Shown here: piece after piece, positions 1 through 8,110 of the stretch
Position numbering within the stretch: the first letter of the stretch is position 1
How the letters are laid out: each line of letters starts with the position of its first letter
Origin: a virus
DNA length: 64,000 nt
IMG/VR virus record: IMGVR_UViG_3300047444_000577
Location: 1 to 64,000 of that record
Direction: 5' to 3' (one strand)
Translations under genes and position numbers: made by a program
The notes under the pieces: model-generated
What the model saw: the letters and a program-made list of their open reading frames with translations, nothing else
The model's database searches: none
What the model was told of the DNA's origin: nothing

Positions 1-275
1 CCGGGCACGTGGACGTAGTACGTGACCGCCGGGCATGCCGCAGTCGGGGACACGTGCGTCATGGGGGTGGTCTGCACCGTCTCGGTACGGTTCTGGGTGA
101 CGGTCGGATGGGGGCTGGCACTGGAATCCCCTTCCGAAGTCGGGGTCGCTGTCGAGGAAATTCCGATACGGTCTCCGGGAGAATTCCGATCCGGAATCAC
201 GGCAATTCCGACCACCGGAACGGCGAGAATTCCAATTACCGCAGCGGTGCGGGCGATGCCCTTTCCGATACTCAC
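1..275 (-). CDS. Secreted or membrane-anchored protein, partial (3' end outside window)
   Basis: The frame opens with GTG at 273-275, overlapping the TGA of the small zinc-finger gene upstream (GTGA overlap), and runs off the left edge without a stop. The visible 91 residues begin MSIGKGIARTAAVIGILAV, a short basic N-terminus followed by a hydrophobic helix, then a Ser/Thr/Pro-rich stretch. This looks like a signal peptide or a single N-terminal membrane anchor with a disordered extracytoplasmic part. No family is recognised and the C-terminal domain is not in the window. Confidence 0.6.
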   Translation of the reverse strand, partial: MSIGKGIARTAAVIGILAVPVVGIAVIPDRNSPGDRIGISSTATPTSEGDSSASPHPTVTQNRTETVQTTPMTHVSPTAACPAVTYYVHVP

Positions 276-421
276 AGAATCACCGTTCCGTAGCCGTCGC
301 AGTGGACGCAGTCTGCCCCGTCGCGGTCCTCGCCGGTCCCGTGGCAACGCTTGCACTCGATCTCGTCAGGCGCGAAGTCCTGCGGATCGTGGGAAAAGTG
401 CTCATCCCGGTAGATGGTCAT
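272..421 (-). CDS. Small DnaJ-type zinc-finger protein
   Basis: A 49-residue protein starting at ATG 419-421. It carries two Cys-x2-Cys pairs in the form CKRCHGTG and CVHCDGYG, the pattern of one DnaJ cysteine-rich zinc-finger unit (CxxCxGxG). The first half is acidic and His/Asp-rich. Such stand-alone zinc fingers are common small phage proteins of unknown role. It lies 9 bases downstream of the TGT-like gene and its stop overlaps the next start, so it is probably co-translated in that operon. The zinc binding is inferred from the motif. Confidence 0.65.
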   Translation of the reverse strand: MTIYRDEHFSHDPQDFAPDEIECKRCHGTGEDRDGADCVHCDGYGTVIL

Positions 422-430
422 GTGAAGTAC

Positions 431-1960
431 TTACTCTCCCTGCTGGACGTGGACAGTTGGGATATCGACGATCTCCGCGTCGATGAAGCCCTGTTCGATC
501 ATGTTGTCGGCGAGTACGGGACGCTCCAACGCGGAAGCCGTCTCGCCCGCCTCGCGCCCGAAGATCCGGCTGAACATGCCAGCCTGCGCGTTGCCCTTGG
601 CTTCGACCTTGATGGAGAACGAGTCCTGCTCCAGCTCGGTCTTGACCTTGATCATCTTTTGGAGCCGGTCGAGTTCACCGGACAGGTTCGGATCCGCATA
701 TCCGCCGGTCAGGTCCTCCGCCATCTTCATGAACATCACCCGCTGGCCCTGCATCTCGATGAGCGAGTTCTGCAGTGCCTGCATCTGCGGGCGGGTCTTG
801 ATCTGGATCGGGATGTCGTAGGCGCAGTTGGTAGCCGGGTCGTAGGCCGGGCACTTCGTGGACAGGAAGCAGGAGGAGCAGACGCGCTGGGAGTGGCTGC
901 GAAGGGCAACCAGTGGGATGTCACGCTCTTTGTTCATCCCGTCCAGGTCGGTGTAGGCCTCCTTCTCCTGCACCACTCCCATGACCGGCAAGTTGATACG
1001 CGGGCGCTCTTTTCGGACCATTGCAGTTGATCCGCCATTGAGGGTTTCCGTACCCTCGGTACCAACTTCACCCCCACCCATTTGCGAGAAACCCGAAAGT
1101 AGCCCGGAGGGGGAAGTAGTAACTGGATCGGCTGGGACAGGTCCGTTGCCGCTGACGCTGGCCGCCAACTGCTGCCACGACCACAAGGTGAACCGCAGGA
1201 CCTCGTCGTTGTCCCCGGCCTCGATGCGCTCCGCGTCGAATCCTGCTTCGATGAAAAGCGTGCGGTGCCTTTTCCGGGCCTGGTCCTTGTATTTCTTGGG
1301 ATACCGCTTCAATTCCCGGCCGGTCCACACAATGGTGTCCCCGTATTGCGACGGGGAAAGCCAGGACGTCGATGCCACGGAATCCCAATTCACCGCCGCC
1401 ATTTCCGTTGGCTTGGTCATCGCGACACCGTGGAGCAGCGTTCCGTACTTCCGGGTGATCTCGTTGAGCACCGGGGTGAGGTTGCGGCCGTCGAGGTCGG
1501 TCTGCGCGACACCGACGCGCTTGTAGCGCTGGGCAAGTCGGTCGAGGTCGTCGATGCCCCACTCGGCGTGCCAGATGGGCAGGAACTTGTCGTCCGGGAT
1601 GTCGTCCCAGAAGTCCTCGCGCATGGCCTGGATCCACTCGCGTCCGAGAACGATGGCGTCGAACTCGGACACCATATGAAGCGCGTCGATGTTCTGCTGG
1701 ACGAAGGACATGTAGTGCGCGGCGATGTCCTTGAGTTCCCCGACGGTGTACTTGTCCTCGTCGGCCTTGTTGACCGTATAGGCACCGGAGTCTAGGAACA
1801 CCTTCTGGTTGGGCAGGTAGTGCTCCCCGATCAGCCAGGGCCGCGCAAACTTCGTCCTTCGCCTCAGGCCCATATAGGAGAGGGAGACGTTCTCGATCCC
1901 CTCCTCGGCCAACATCTTGCGCCAGCCAGGTATTTCCGAACCCCCAAAATAAAGGTCCAT
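431..1960 (-). CDS. Two-domain protein: TGT/DpdA-like TIM barrel plus Cys-rich C-terminal domain (candidate)
   Basis: 509 residues. The first ~260 (FGGSEIPGWRKML, then FLDSGAYTV near 56, then PIWHAEWG and YKRVGVA) resemble the phage transglycosylase-like proteins related to queuine tRNA-ribosyltransferase and DpdA, in which Asp in a DSGA-type strand is catalytic. That assignment is from memory of the pattern and is tentative. The C-terminal ~170 residues hold Cys-x2-Cys-x5-Cys-x7-Cys (CSSCFLSTKCPAYDPATNC), probably a metal site, then a helical region. No preQ0 synthesis genes (folE, queC/D/E) are visible here, so if it modifies DNA or tRNA the base must come from the host or elsewhere in the genome. 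Confidence 0.45.
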   Translation of the reverse strand: MDLYFGGSEIPGWRKMLAEEGIENVSLSYMGLRRRTKFARPWLIGEHYLPNQKVFLDSGAYTVNKADEDKYTVGELKDIAAHYMSFVQQNIDALHMVSEFDAIVLGREWIQAMREDFWDDIPDDKFLPIWHAEWGIDDLDRLAQRYKRVGVAQTDLDGRNLTPVLNEITRKYGTLLHGVAMTKPTEMAAVNWDSVASTSWLSPSQYGDTIVWTGRELKRYPKKYKDQARKRHRTLFIEAGFDAERIEAGDNDEVLRFTLWSWQQLAASVSGNGPVPADPVTTSPSGLLSGFSQMGGGEVGTEGTETLNGGSTAMVRKERPRINLPVMGVVQEKEAYTDLDGMNKERDIPLVALRSHSQRVCSSCFLSTKCPAYDPATNCAYDIPIQIKTRPQMQALQNSLIEMQGQRVMFMKMAEDLTGGYADPNLSGELDRLQKMIKVKTELEQDSFSIKVEAKGNAQAGMFSRIFGREAGETASALERPVLADNMIEQGFIDAEIVDIPTVHVQQGE

Positions 1961-2049
1961 GACGAGTGGGTTCTCCAGGTTGTTGTCGCCGGATTAGCCG
2001 GGTAGAAAGACCCTATGCCATTCCGGGCCACGAATGGGAAAGCGGGAGG

Positions 2050-3366
2050 CTACTCCCCGAACTGCTGCTTGTTCTTCGGGGTCGCTGCGCTGTGGCCTTC
2101 CGTGGTCAGCGAGTGGTACTGCTGGACCCGACCGCTCGCACCCTTCCGCACCTCGGAGGTCAGCAGACCCCGCTCCTTCAGACCGTGCACCACGGCAGGG
2201 GCGGCCACCACCTTGCCCGCCAACTGGTGATGGGCGTTGTCGATGGCGTGCTGCAGGTGAATGGGAAGTGTTCCGCTCGCTGCAGGCCTGGCGGACCGGT
2301 TCGGCGCAGCCGTGGGAGCGGGCGACGGAGTGGTCCTCTTGGCTGCCTTGGGTGAGGCGGTCGGCGTCGCGGTAGGTGTGGGCGCGGGTGCGGACGGGAT
2401 GGTATGTCCGGGCTGCAGAGCGCTCTTGGGGAACAGGCCGGGCTGGGTCACCCGGGGGCCTGCCGACTGCGAGGGTGCCGGAGCAGGGGCCTGCTTGGCC
2501 GGAGCGCTTCTCTCCAGCGTGTTCGCCGAGAACAGACCCGGCTGGGACATGCGCGGCTTGGACGACGGCTGCACGGGGGCGCTGACAGGCACTGACCTCT
2601 GTGGAGCGGCCGGGTCTGCCTGTGCGCTCGGCGACTTCGGCTTGGCAGTGCGGGCCACGGGAGTCGCGGCGGCCTTGGAGGCGGGGGCCTTTGGGGTTGT
2701 CCCTCCCTGGGCGGCGAACGGCTTGTTCCCCTGTTGCAGGTCGACCGGCTTCTGGGAGGGAAATGACCCGTCCCACCCACCTGCGCTGCTGCGGGGTCGA
2801 GGGGGCTGCGGGGCAGCGGAAGCACGGCTCCCGAACTGCTCCTGGGAATGAACCGGTCCGGAGGGCGGGGTGGTCGAGGAGGCTCCCTGTCGGGGGCCGA
2901 ACGCTGCTGCGACGTCATCGTGGGCGCTGGGAATGTGTCGCTGCGCCTGGATCTCGTCCATCCGGGCGTTGAAGGTATGAAGCAGGTCGCCTGCCGCGCC
3001 GGAGTAGTTGGCCTTGTGCTCGCCGCGTAGGCGGTCGAGCGCCTCACCGGAGCGCTGCATGACGCGTTCGTGGTGGGCCTGGTCATTGGCCTCGGTCGTA
3101 GCGTCGCTGTGCCTGGAGGCGAGTTTGCCCCCCATCCTCGTGGCCCACGCGTTCTGCGCCGGGCCGGACATCTTGGTCTCGGAGCCGGGCAGGACGGACT
3201 GAGTTGTCGGTGCCTTCGGGGCAGCGGTGGCGGTGGCGGGGGCGGGGGCGGTCTGGCCAGTGCCCCGGCCGCGTCCGGCTGTCTTCTTGGCCCTGGACCC
3301 GAACTGCGGGGAGTGCAGGCGCGCGGCGAATGCGGCGGCGTACCCGTGGATCGAATCAGCGCTCAT
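2050..3366 (-). CDS. Pro/Ala/Ser-rich disordered protein with possible C-terminal winged helix
   Basis: 438 residues, starting ATG 3364-3366 and overlapping the end of the upstream membrane-protein gene. The middle 300 residues are dominated by Pro, Ala, Ser and Thr with repeated PxP and SAP-type units and look disordered. The last ~70 residues (VVHGLKERGLLTSEVRKG) are more regular and could form a small winged helix. I do not recognise a family. One CTTCATAC word lies at 2975-2982, read as Leu-His-Thr. Its place beside the lysis and endolysin region does not settle a role. Confidence 0.7.
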   Translation of the reverse strand: MSADSIHGYAAAFAARLHSPQFGSRAKKTAGRGRGTGQTAPAPATATAAPKAPTTQSVLPGSETKMSGPAQNAWATRMGGKLASRHSDATTEANDQAHHERVMQRSGEALDRLRGEHKANYSGAAGDLLHTFNARMDEIQAQRHIPSAHDDVAAAFGPRQGASSTTPPSGPVHSQEQFGSRASAAPQPPRPRSSAGGWDGSFPSQKPVDLQQGNKPFAAQGGTTPKAPASKAAATPVARTAKPKSPSAQADPAAPQRSVPVSAPVQPSSKPRMSQPGLFSANTLERSAPAKQAPAPAPSQSAGPRVTQPGLFPKSALQPGHTIPSAPAPTPTATPTASPKAAKRTTPSPAPTAAPNRSARPAASGTLPIHLQHAIDNAHHQLAGKVVAAPAVVHGLKERGLLTSEVRKGASGRVQQYHSLTTEGHSAATPKNKQQFGE

Positions 3367-3655
3367 GGCTGGAGTCCCTTCGTATGAAGTAGAGGTAGCG
3401 GTGCCCGGCAGCCAGGGAGATCAGGAAGCCGATGTTGATGAGGGACCGGCTCGACGCTGTCGAGGTCCAGAACAGGGCGCAGAAGAGGGTCACGTTGGTG
3501 CTGTAGATGAACAGCGCTACGGCCAGCCAGCGCTCGATGGCGTGGAGTACGGGCCAGACCGGCAGGGTGGCCCGTAGCAGCAGGGCGGCGAATGCTGCCC
3601 CGGTAATCGCGTTGAGGATGCGACATACGCTGATGAACGTCAGGAAGGTGTTCAT
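3356..3655 (-). CDS. Small integral membrane protein with three TM segments
   Basis: 99 residues from ATG 3653-3655, preceded by GGAG (TGGAGACCCT then ATG). Three hydrophobic stretches (about residues 3-28, 43-64 and 74-93) suggest three membrane helices with a basic C-terminal tail (FIRRDSSHER). The start overlaps the stop of the HAD-like gene (ATGA) and the end overlaps the next start by 11 bases. It could be a small holin-like or membrane-remodelling protein, but two other membrane proteins near 33.3-34.2 kb are better holin candidates. It holds the only out-of-frame CTTCATAC (3382-3389). Confidence 0.7.
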   Translation of the reverse strand: MNTFLTFISVCRILNAITGAAFAALLLRATLPVWPVLHAIERWLAVALFIYSTNVTLFCALFWTSTASSRSLINIGFLISLAAGHRYLYFIRRDSSHER

Positions 3656-4146
3656 AGGGTCTCCAGGAAGGGGCGCTGGTCTTCTTCGCGTAGTGCTCGT
3701 TGTCGCTCCACCTCGTCGACCAGTTCCGACCAGGGGGTGACGGTCTCCCGGTAGTCGGGGCGGAAGCGGGGGGAGGAGTAGTTGGGGTGCAGGTAGTTCA
3801 GGACCCCGGTGCCCCGGCTCATCACGTGGGCGGCGATCTGCGGGTTGGGTTCGATCAGCAGCTCTACGTGGCATCCGGCCTGACGTAGCCGGGACAGTTG
3901 CTGCATCCGGGCCTCGGAGGGGTCCTCGGGGTCTCTCAGGTGCGGGACGCCGAGGTAGGTGTGCTTGTCGAAGCCGTTGACGTGCAGCCAGTGCTTGACC
4001 GCGTCGGTGTCGGTGCGGTCGGTCAGGACAGCGACCTTGTATGCCTCCGCCAGGCCCAGGTACAGCCGGTGGCCCTGGGTGATGACGCCTTCGCCGACTT
4101 CTTTGGCCAGCACGCCCTCCAGGACGATGGCCACGGTGGCGCTCAT
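3652..4146 (-). CDS. HAD-like protein, degenerate (candidate)
   Basis: 164 residues starting ATG 4144-4146, overlapping the end of the nucleotidyltransferase gene by four bases. The N-terminus (VAIVLEGVL) sits where HAD phosphatases have DxDGVL but both Asp are missing, and VAVLTD could be motif II. The rest describes a Rossmann-like fold. If it is a HAD relative it lacks the catalytic nucleophile and may bind rather than hydrolyse a phosphorylated ligand. It pairs with the nucleotidyltransferase upstream. The family assignment is weak. Confidence 0.45.
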   Translation of the reverse strand: MSATVAIVLEGVLAKEVGEGVITQGHRLYLGLAEAYKVAVLTDRTDTDAVKHWLHVNGFDKHTYLGVPHLRDPEDPSEARMQQLSRLRQAGCHVELLIEPNPQIAAHVMSRGTGVLNYLHPNYSSPRFRPDYRETVTPWSELVDEVERQRALREEDQRPFLETL

Positions 4147-5138
4147 GGCTGCCGCCTGTGGGAGGTGTTCCACAGGGCGGCCTTGGCCAAGGCGGTGGCC
4201 GCGTCGTCCAGGGGCCCGCCGTACAGGGAGGTCTCGTTGGCCTTGCGGGCTTCGGAGCCCATCGTGGCGATGGAGTTGAGGGCCTGGACGGTGCCCGCTT
4301 GCTTGTGGGCCTGCCAGCGGAAGTTGGCGTAGTCGCCGTAGCCGGATCCGCCGGGGCCGAAGGCGGCGTGGCGGCCGAGGTGGATGGCGTCGAACAGGGC
4401 CTTGGCGTGGTCGACGACCACCTTCTGCGAGGCCATGGCGTTGTGCCACGCCGGAGAGTTGACCGGTGTCTGGGCTGCCTGGGAGCGCAGCAGGTTGTAC
4501 CGCCCCACCAGCATGTCCGCCTGCTTCTGCTCGTCCTGGACGGCGTTCCACCACTCGGCCGGGTAGAGGCTGCGCGGATCGGCGGGCAGCTCGGGCGGCC
4601 GGATGTCCCAGCGGTCGTGGGTGAGGTTGTAGGCCGCGTAGGGGTGGATTCCCTGGATGCTGGAAGCGGTGGTGTCGGGGTTGAGGTAGTACGTGACCTC
4701 GTATGTCTGTCCGTTGAAGTCGGTGGTGGCGGTGGTGGGCCACAGCAGTGACTTGAGGTCGGAATTGACGAGGTCGGATACCTCTATTTCGGACAGTCCC
4801 TGATAGGAGGGGTTGTCCTGGTAGAAGCGCGGGTAGTCGACGCCGAGGAGGACGTCCAGGTCACCATTTCCCCGGTCTCCCGCCCATTGGTAGGAGATTC
4901 CGGATCCGGCCAGCCACACGGTCGACCAGGCGTGGGGGTTGGTGAATCTGGGACGCCAGAACCCGTACAGGACGCCGAGGATATGGTCGCGCACGGCGGG
5001 CTTGATGTGCTGCCCGTCGAAGATGTGCGGGTCAAGGACCTTCTGGGGTGTGATGAAGTACCCGGAGGCCCCCGAGTGGATATCAGGCTGCGCTTCCGTG
5101 GTTACCGCTCGATTGAGATAGAACTCGTATCCGGCCAT
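4143..5138 (-). CDS. Putative nucleotidyltransferase (Pol-beta superfamily)
   Basis: 331 residues. The core signature is Gly-Ser-Gly at residues 78-80 followed by GDLDVL at 92-97, the GS...DxD metal-binding arrangement of the Pol-beta nucleotidyltransferase fold. A third acidic residue is expected on a later strand but I cannot place it with certainty. The C-terminal half is helical and unfamiliar. It is first in a short operon after the terminator at 5164-5200 and overlaps the HAD-like gene, so an RNA- or protein-modifying pair is possible. The substrate cannot be told from sequence. Confidence 0.55.
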   Translation of the reverse strand: MAGYEFYLNRAVTTEAQPDIHSGASGYFITPQKVLDPHIFDGQHIKPAVRDHILGVLYGFWRPRFTNPHAWSTVWLAGSGISYQWAGDRGNGDLDVLLGVDYPRFYQDNPSYQGLSEIEVSDLVNSDLKSLLWPTTATTDFNGQTYEVTYYLNPDTTASSIQGIHPYAAYNLTHDRWDIRPPELPADPRSLYPAEWWNAVQDEQKQADMLVGRYNLLRSQAAQTPVNSPAWHNAMASQKVVVDHAKALFDAIHLGRHAAFGPGGSGYGDYANFRWQAHKQAGTVQALNSIATMGSEARKANETSLYGGPLDDAATALAKAALWNTSHRRQP

Positions 5139-5163
5139 GAATATGAGTCTATCCGGAAATGGC

Positions 5164-5200
5164 TAAGCCCCCGATTCCAGTAAAGGCAATCGGGGGCTTA
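5164..5200 (-). terminator. Intrinsic terminator hairpin
   Basis: A 13-bp perfect inverted repeat (TAAGCCCCCGATT and its complement) with an 11-base loop lies after the stop of the 5253-5660 gene and before the nucleotidyltransferase gene. It would end the operon coming from the right. No long U tract follows, as is usual in GC-rich actinobacterial terminators. Confidence 0.75.
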
Positions 5201-5252
5201 GTAGTTGCTATTTAGCCGTTGGGGTATTCGGGGATCCCATAGCCCTTAGCGG

Positions 5253-5660
5253 CTAGATCCCGTTGTGCGGCAGTTGGAGCCGATGGCGGATGGCGGACTC
5301 CTCCGCCTTGGCCTGCATGGCCTGGCCCATCTGCAGCATCTGCATCTGGGTCCGCTGGGCGGTCTCCATGACCTGGATGTCCTTCTGCACCACGGCGCAG
5401 GCCCCGAACATGTCGTCGGGGGTGGCCTGTCGCTGCGGGCGGAAGTCGGCGGAGAGGTCGTGGGTGGAGACGACCGCGCCGTCGGTGCCGATGACGACCA
5501 GGAACGCGGTGGTGACCGGGATGCCGGGGTCGATCTCGTCGTCGGTGGGAGGGTTGTCCTCGGCCATGCGCGCCAGAGCCTCCTCCTGCTCGGGCGTCAG
5601 GGTATGAAGCGTCTCGGCGGGGGCGGTGGGGGTGTTCTGGCCGATGATCGGAATGCTCAT
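5253..5660 (-). CDS. Unknown protein, helical C-terminus
   Basis: 135 residues from ATG 5658-5660 (MSIPIIGQNT). An acidic N-terminal part holds Leu-His-Thr encoded by the dispersed word at 5602-5609. A short beta-rich centre (VTTAFLVVIGTDGAVVS) is followed by a Gln/Met/Ala-rich helix (MQMLQMGQAMQAKAEES). I do not recognise a family. It is the last gene before the terminator at 5164-5200. The 50 bases between its stop and the hairpin hold no credible gene. Confidence 0.65.
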   Translation of the reverse strand: MSIPIIGQNTPTAPAETLHTLTPEQEEALARMAEDNPPTDDEIDPGIPVTTAFLVVIGTDGAVVSTHDLSADFRPQRQATPDDMFGACAVVQKDIQVMETAQRTQMQMLQMGQAMQAKAEESAIRHRLQLPHNGI

Positions 5661-5701
5661 GTGTGCTCCATTTCGTGGTGCGGGTTGGGTTCCGAGTGGG
5701 G

Positions 5702-6202
5702 CTACTTGTTGTACAGCCCGGCCTTCTTGCGCGCGGCGGTGACGACGAGGCTGTGGACCGGGCAGAAGTTGCAGGTGTAGACGTCGCTGGCCGACCGGTA
5801 CTTGGGCAGCCCGGCGGCCTTGCGCTCCGCTGCGGTGCCGGGAGTGAGGCGCTTGCTGTCGGTCTTGTAGTCGCTGCAGTCGGGGTTGCGGTTGTGTGCC
5901 CGGAAGCACGCGTGGGCGTCCTCCTGGAACGTGTTCTTGGTGGCGTAGTACTCCGCGTTGAACCCCGTCTGACCGGACTTCTCCCGGATCTGCGCTTCGA
6001 TGGTCGCGCGGGTCGAGGGGACGTCCCAGTGGCTCTTGTCGACGCGGTGCAGGTGGCCGAAGTGCTCGTTGCCGTCGGGGAAGCGGTGGGCCTTGAGCAG
6101 TGCCTCAAGGAGGAAGTCCCGCTTCGGGTCGCCCTCGTAGTCGGGGAGTTCCTCCAGGGTCTTGCAGGTGTTGCACTGCAGCAGGCGGACGTGCTCAGCC
6201 AT
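5702..6202 (-). CDS. Cysteine-rich probable zinc-binding protein
   Basis: 166 residues, first in its operon, after the hairpin at 6242-6280. A Cys-x2-Cys near the N-terminus (CNTCKTL) and a second pair near the C-terminus (CNFCPVH) bracket a charged, His-rich middle with two more Cys. The pairs could form one zinc site joining the two ends. The start ATG follows GGAAGGAAGAC, a good ribosome site. I do not recognise the family and no catalytic motif is evident. Confidence 0.65.
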   Translation of the reverse strand: MAEHVRLLQCNTCKTLEELPDYEGDPKRDFLLEALLKAHRFPDGNEHFGHLHRVDKSHWDVPSTRATIEAQIREKSGQTGFNAEYYATKNTFQEDAHACFRAHNRNPDCSDYKTDSKRLTPGTAAERKAAGLPKYRSASDVYTCNFCPVHSLVVTAARKKAGLYNK

Positions 6203-6241
6203 GTCTTCCTTCCGGATTGGTTCCGTTGTCTCGAAACAATA

Positions 6242-6280
6242 GCATCCCCACTACTGTTTCGAAACCAGTAGTGGGGATGC
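6242..6280 (-). terminator. Intrinsic terminator hairpin after endolysin
   Basis: A perfect 15-bp inverted repeat (GCATCCCCACTACTG and its complement) with a 9-base loop sits between the stop of the endolysin gene and the next downstream gene. It would terminate the lysis and small-gene operon. Confidence 0.8.
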
Positions 6281-6295
6281 AGTAGTGCTTGGTGC

Positions 6296-7276
6296 CTACT
6301 TGCCGGTGGCCAGGTAGCGTCCGAGTAGGACGTAGGAGTCCCCCGCCGACGCGCCCTGGATGGCGACCTGCTTGCCGGAGACGACGACCTGGCCCGCCTT
6401 GGCGTGAGTGAAGCCGATCGCCGCGTTGGCCGCGCTGCCGACCGCGATGACGACGTCACCGGCAGCAAGAGCCGCCTTGGCCACGTCCAGACGACCGGTG
6501 GCGACTGTCCCGCTGGGCTGGAAGGCGTCGGTCGCAGCCGCAGCCGTCAGGGAGTCGAGCGCCTCGCCGAAAATGACCATGGTGTATGCCTTCGCAGGAG
6601 CCGGGATGGGCTTGGGGATCGGGGCCGGGATGGGCTTGGGGATGGGCGCAGGAACAGGAGGCCTGACGACCGGGTGCGGAATGGCCAGTGCGGCCCAGGT
6701 GTGGAGGTCACCGTTGAGCAGGTTGTTGTCCACGCCGCCGATGATCCCGTACTGGTGCACGGTCCAGGTGGACCAGCCCTCGGTGTTCGGGTGTCCCGCT
6801 GGCGCGTTGGGATCCGCGATCCACAGCGGGTACGAGCGCAACTGCGCCTGGTGCGCCGGGCTGAGGACCGCCAGGATCTCCGCCGCGTAGGAGCGGTAGG
6901 TGTAGAACATCGGGCTCGCGCCGGTCTTGGCCTTGACGTGGGCGAGCCAGTTCAGGGCGTACAGCGCGCGCTGACCGATAGTGCCCTCGGCTGCTTCCAG
7001 GTCCAGTGCGAGGACATCGCCCGGCTTGGCCTTGGCGGAGGCGAGGAAGTGGTCCGCCTCCTTGATCGGATCCTGGGCGGGGTGAGCGAAGTGGTAGTGA
7101 CCCACCGCCTTCCCCGCCTTGCGCGCAGCGGCGACGATCCCGTCGTGGGTGGGGTCGCCTGTGTGCTCACCCTCGCTGGCCTTGGCCAGGATGAAACTGT
7201 TGTTGCGGCTGGCGACGGCCGCAGCCGACGAGCCAGCGGAGTTGTTGTCGGAGAGGTCGACACCGTGGAGAGCCAT
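6296..7276 (-). CDS. Endolysin, GH25 muramidase with C-terminal wall-binding region
   Basis: 326 residues from ATG 7274-7276. The N-terminal ~205 residues are a glycoside hydrolase family 25 lysozyme: GVDLSDNN at the start, catalytic pair in LDLEAAEG (Asp92 and Glu94), and the MFYTYRSYAAE and LWIADPNAP strands. A proline linker of repeated PIPKP units follows (about residues 212-235). The last ~90 residues resemble a cell-wall-binding repeat domain. The enzyme cleaves the glycan backbone of peptidoglycan at lysis. It has no signal peptide, so release needs a holin. Its own Leu-His-Thr (NGDLHTW) uses CTC CAC ACC, not the dispersed word. Confidence 0.9.
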   Translation of the reverse strand: MALHGVDLSDNNSAGSSAAAVASRNNSFILAKASEGEHTGDPTHDGIVAAARKAGKAVGHYHFAHPAQDPIKEADHFLASAKAKPGDVLALDLEAAEGTIGQRALYALNWLAHVKAKTGASPMFYTYRSYAAEILAVLSPAHQAQLRSYPLWIADPNAPAGHPNTEGWSTWTVHQYGIIGGVDNNLLNGDLHTWAALAIPHPVVRPPVPAPIPKPIPAPIPKPIPAPAKAYTMVIFGEALDSLTAAAATDAFQPSGTVATGRLDVAKAALAAGDVVIAVGSAANAAIGFTHAKAGQVVVSGKQVAIQGASAGDSYVLLGRYLATGK

Positions 7277-7281
7277 CGAAT

Positions 7282-7530
7282 TCAGAATCCTGCCTGCGCT
7301 GGTGGGGTCGGCACGTAGTTGGGGGTGCGCACCGGCTTGCCGTCGGGGCGCATCTTGATCGCGGCCTCGTGGCGGCTGTAGTACACGTCGTTGAGGTCGG
7401 CTCGGCTGCGTACGGTCAGCGAGTGGGTGGCCCCCTCGCCGCCACGGTCGACGACGATCTTGTTGTACTTGCCGTCGGTAGCGCCTTCGTCCATTTCGGC
7501 GTTCATGCTGCGGGAGGGTGGGTACGCCAT
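7282..7530 (-). CDS. Small protein of unknown function
   Basis: 82 residues (MAYPPSRSMNAEMDEG), ending five bases before the endolysin start. Mixed charge, with a short beta-like centre (YNKIVVDRG, SLTVRSR) and a Pro-rich C-terminus. It belongs to a run of short, closely spaced genes from 9.3 to 7.3 kb that may be minor virion or head-associated proteins. No family recognised. Confidence 0.65.
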   Translation of the reverse strand: MAYPPSRSMNAEMDEGATDGKYNKIVVDRGGEGATHSLTVRSRADLNDVYYSRHEAAIKMRPDGKPVRTPNYVPTPPAQAGF

Positions 7531-7700
7531 TACTTGGCTCGCTTTCCAGTGCCGTTCTGGCCGGTTGCGGTGTGGAACTCAGTGGACAGCGAGGACTTGG
7601 CCGACCCGGTGGAGCCGACACGGGCGACGTGGACGACATTGTCGCCCTTTCCCGGTCCGCGCTTGTCGTCGGCCCGATGCGCTTTCTTGTGCTCGGCCAT
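7530..7700 (-). CDS. Very small basic protein
   Basis: 56 residues (MAEHKKAHRADDKRGPGKGD...) from ATG 7698-7700 to a TAA that shares one base with the next start. It is rich in Lys, Arg, His, Gly and Ser and probably disordered. Tight packing between two other genes in the same direction supports it as real. No function can be given. Confidence 0.55.
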   Translation of the reverse strand: MAEHKKAHRADDKRGPGKGDNVVHVARVGSTGSAKSSLSTEFHTATGQNGTGKRAK

Positions 7701-8002
7701 CAGAATCCCCCCAGGGTCGGCCTTGAGCTTCCAGAATATCCGCCACTGCCACCCGTTCCGTTAACGGGCGCACGATACACGGAGTTGATGTGGAGTACGT
7801 CCTGAATTCCCAGCGCCGTGGTGCGGTAACCGAACCTCGGAGGAAACAGCGGACGCACGACAGGGGCAGGTGGGCTTTGCAACGCAAGAACTGCCCCAGG
7901 AATGTTGGCAACGGCCAGAGAGTCCGTGACGATCCTCTCGGGGAGGGACTGCCACGGACTCATCCGGCTGTAAACGCTATCGGCGTTCTGCATATCAGCC
8001 AC
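7700..8002 (-). CDS. Small protein of unknown function
   Basis: 100 residues starting at GTG 8000-8002, or at an in-frame ATG three codons later. Its stop overlaps the next gene's start by one base. The centre is hydrophobic (VANIPGAVLALQS) and the C-terminus Gly/Ser-rich (GTGGSGGYSGSS). It may be a minor structural protein, judging only from its neighbours. Confidence 0.55.
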   Translation of the reverse strand: MADMQNADSVYSRMSPWQSLPERIVTDSLAVANIPGAVLALQSPPAPVVRPLFPPRFGYRTTALGIQDVLHINSVYRAPVNGTGGSGGYSGSSRPTLGGF

Positions 8003-8108
8003 CCGATCCCTGTGTCTTGGCCGCAGCCTTCTCGGACTGCAGCGGACCCTTCGGGGTGGCCTTCTTGATCGCGGCGACCTGGTCCTCGAATTCCTTCTTG
8101 CGGGACAC
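7995..8108 (-). CDS. Very small Lys/Ala-rich protein
   Basis: 37 residues from GTG 8106-8108, preceded by GGAGG overlapping the stop of the upstream gene. Sequence MSRKKEFEDQVAAIKKATPK then Lys, Ala and Gly. Predicted as one helix. The ribosome site and four-gene tight packing support it, but it is too short to assign. Confidence 0.5.
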   Translation of the reverse strand: MSRKKEFEDQVAAIKKATPKGPLQSEKAAAKTQGSGG

Positions 8109-8110
8109 CG

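Noticed and set aside
1666-1681. Near-match ATATGAAG in the TGT-like gene
   Set aside because: It is read as Leu-His-Met and differs in the last base of the word (CTTCATAT), so I did not count it among the 22 copies.
5205-5252. Possible short ORF MGSPNTPTAK between terminator and gene
   Set aside because: Ten codons with no ribosome site and no conserved overlap with a neighbour; not comparable to the two leader ORFs.
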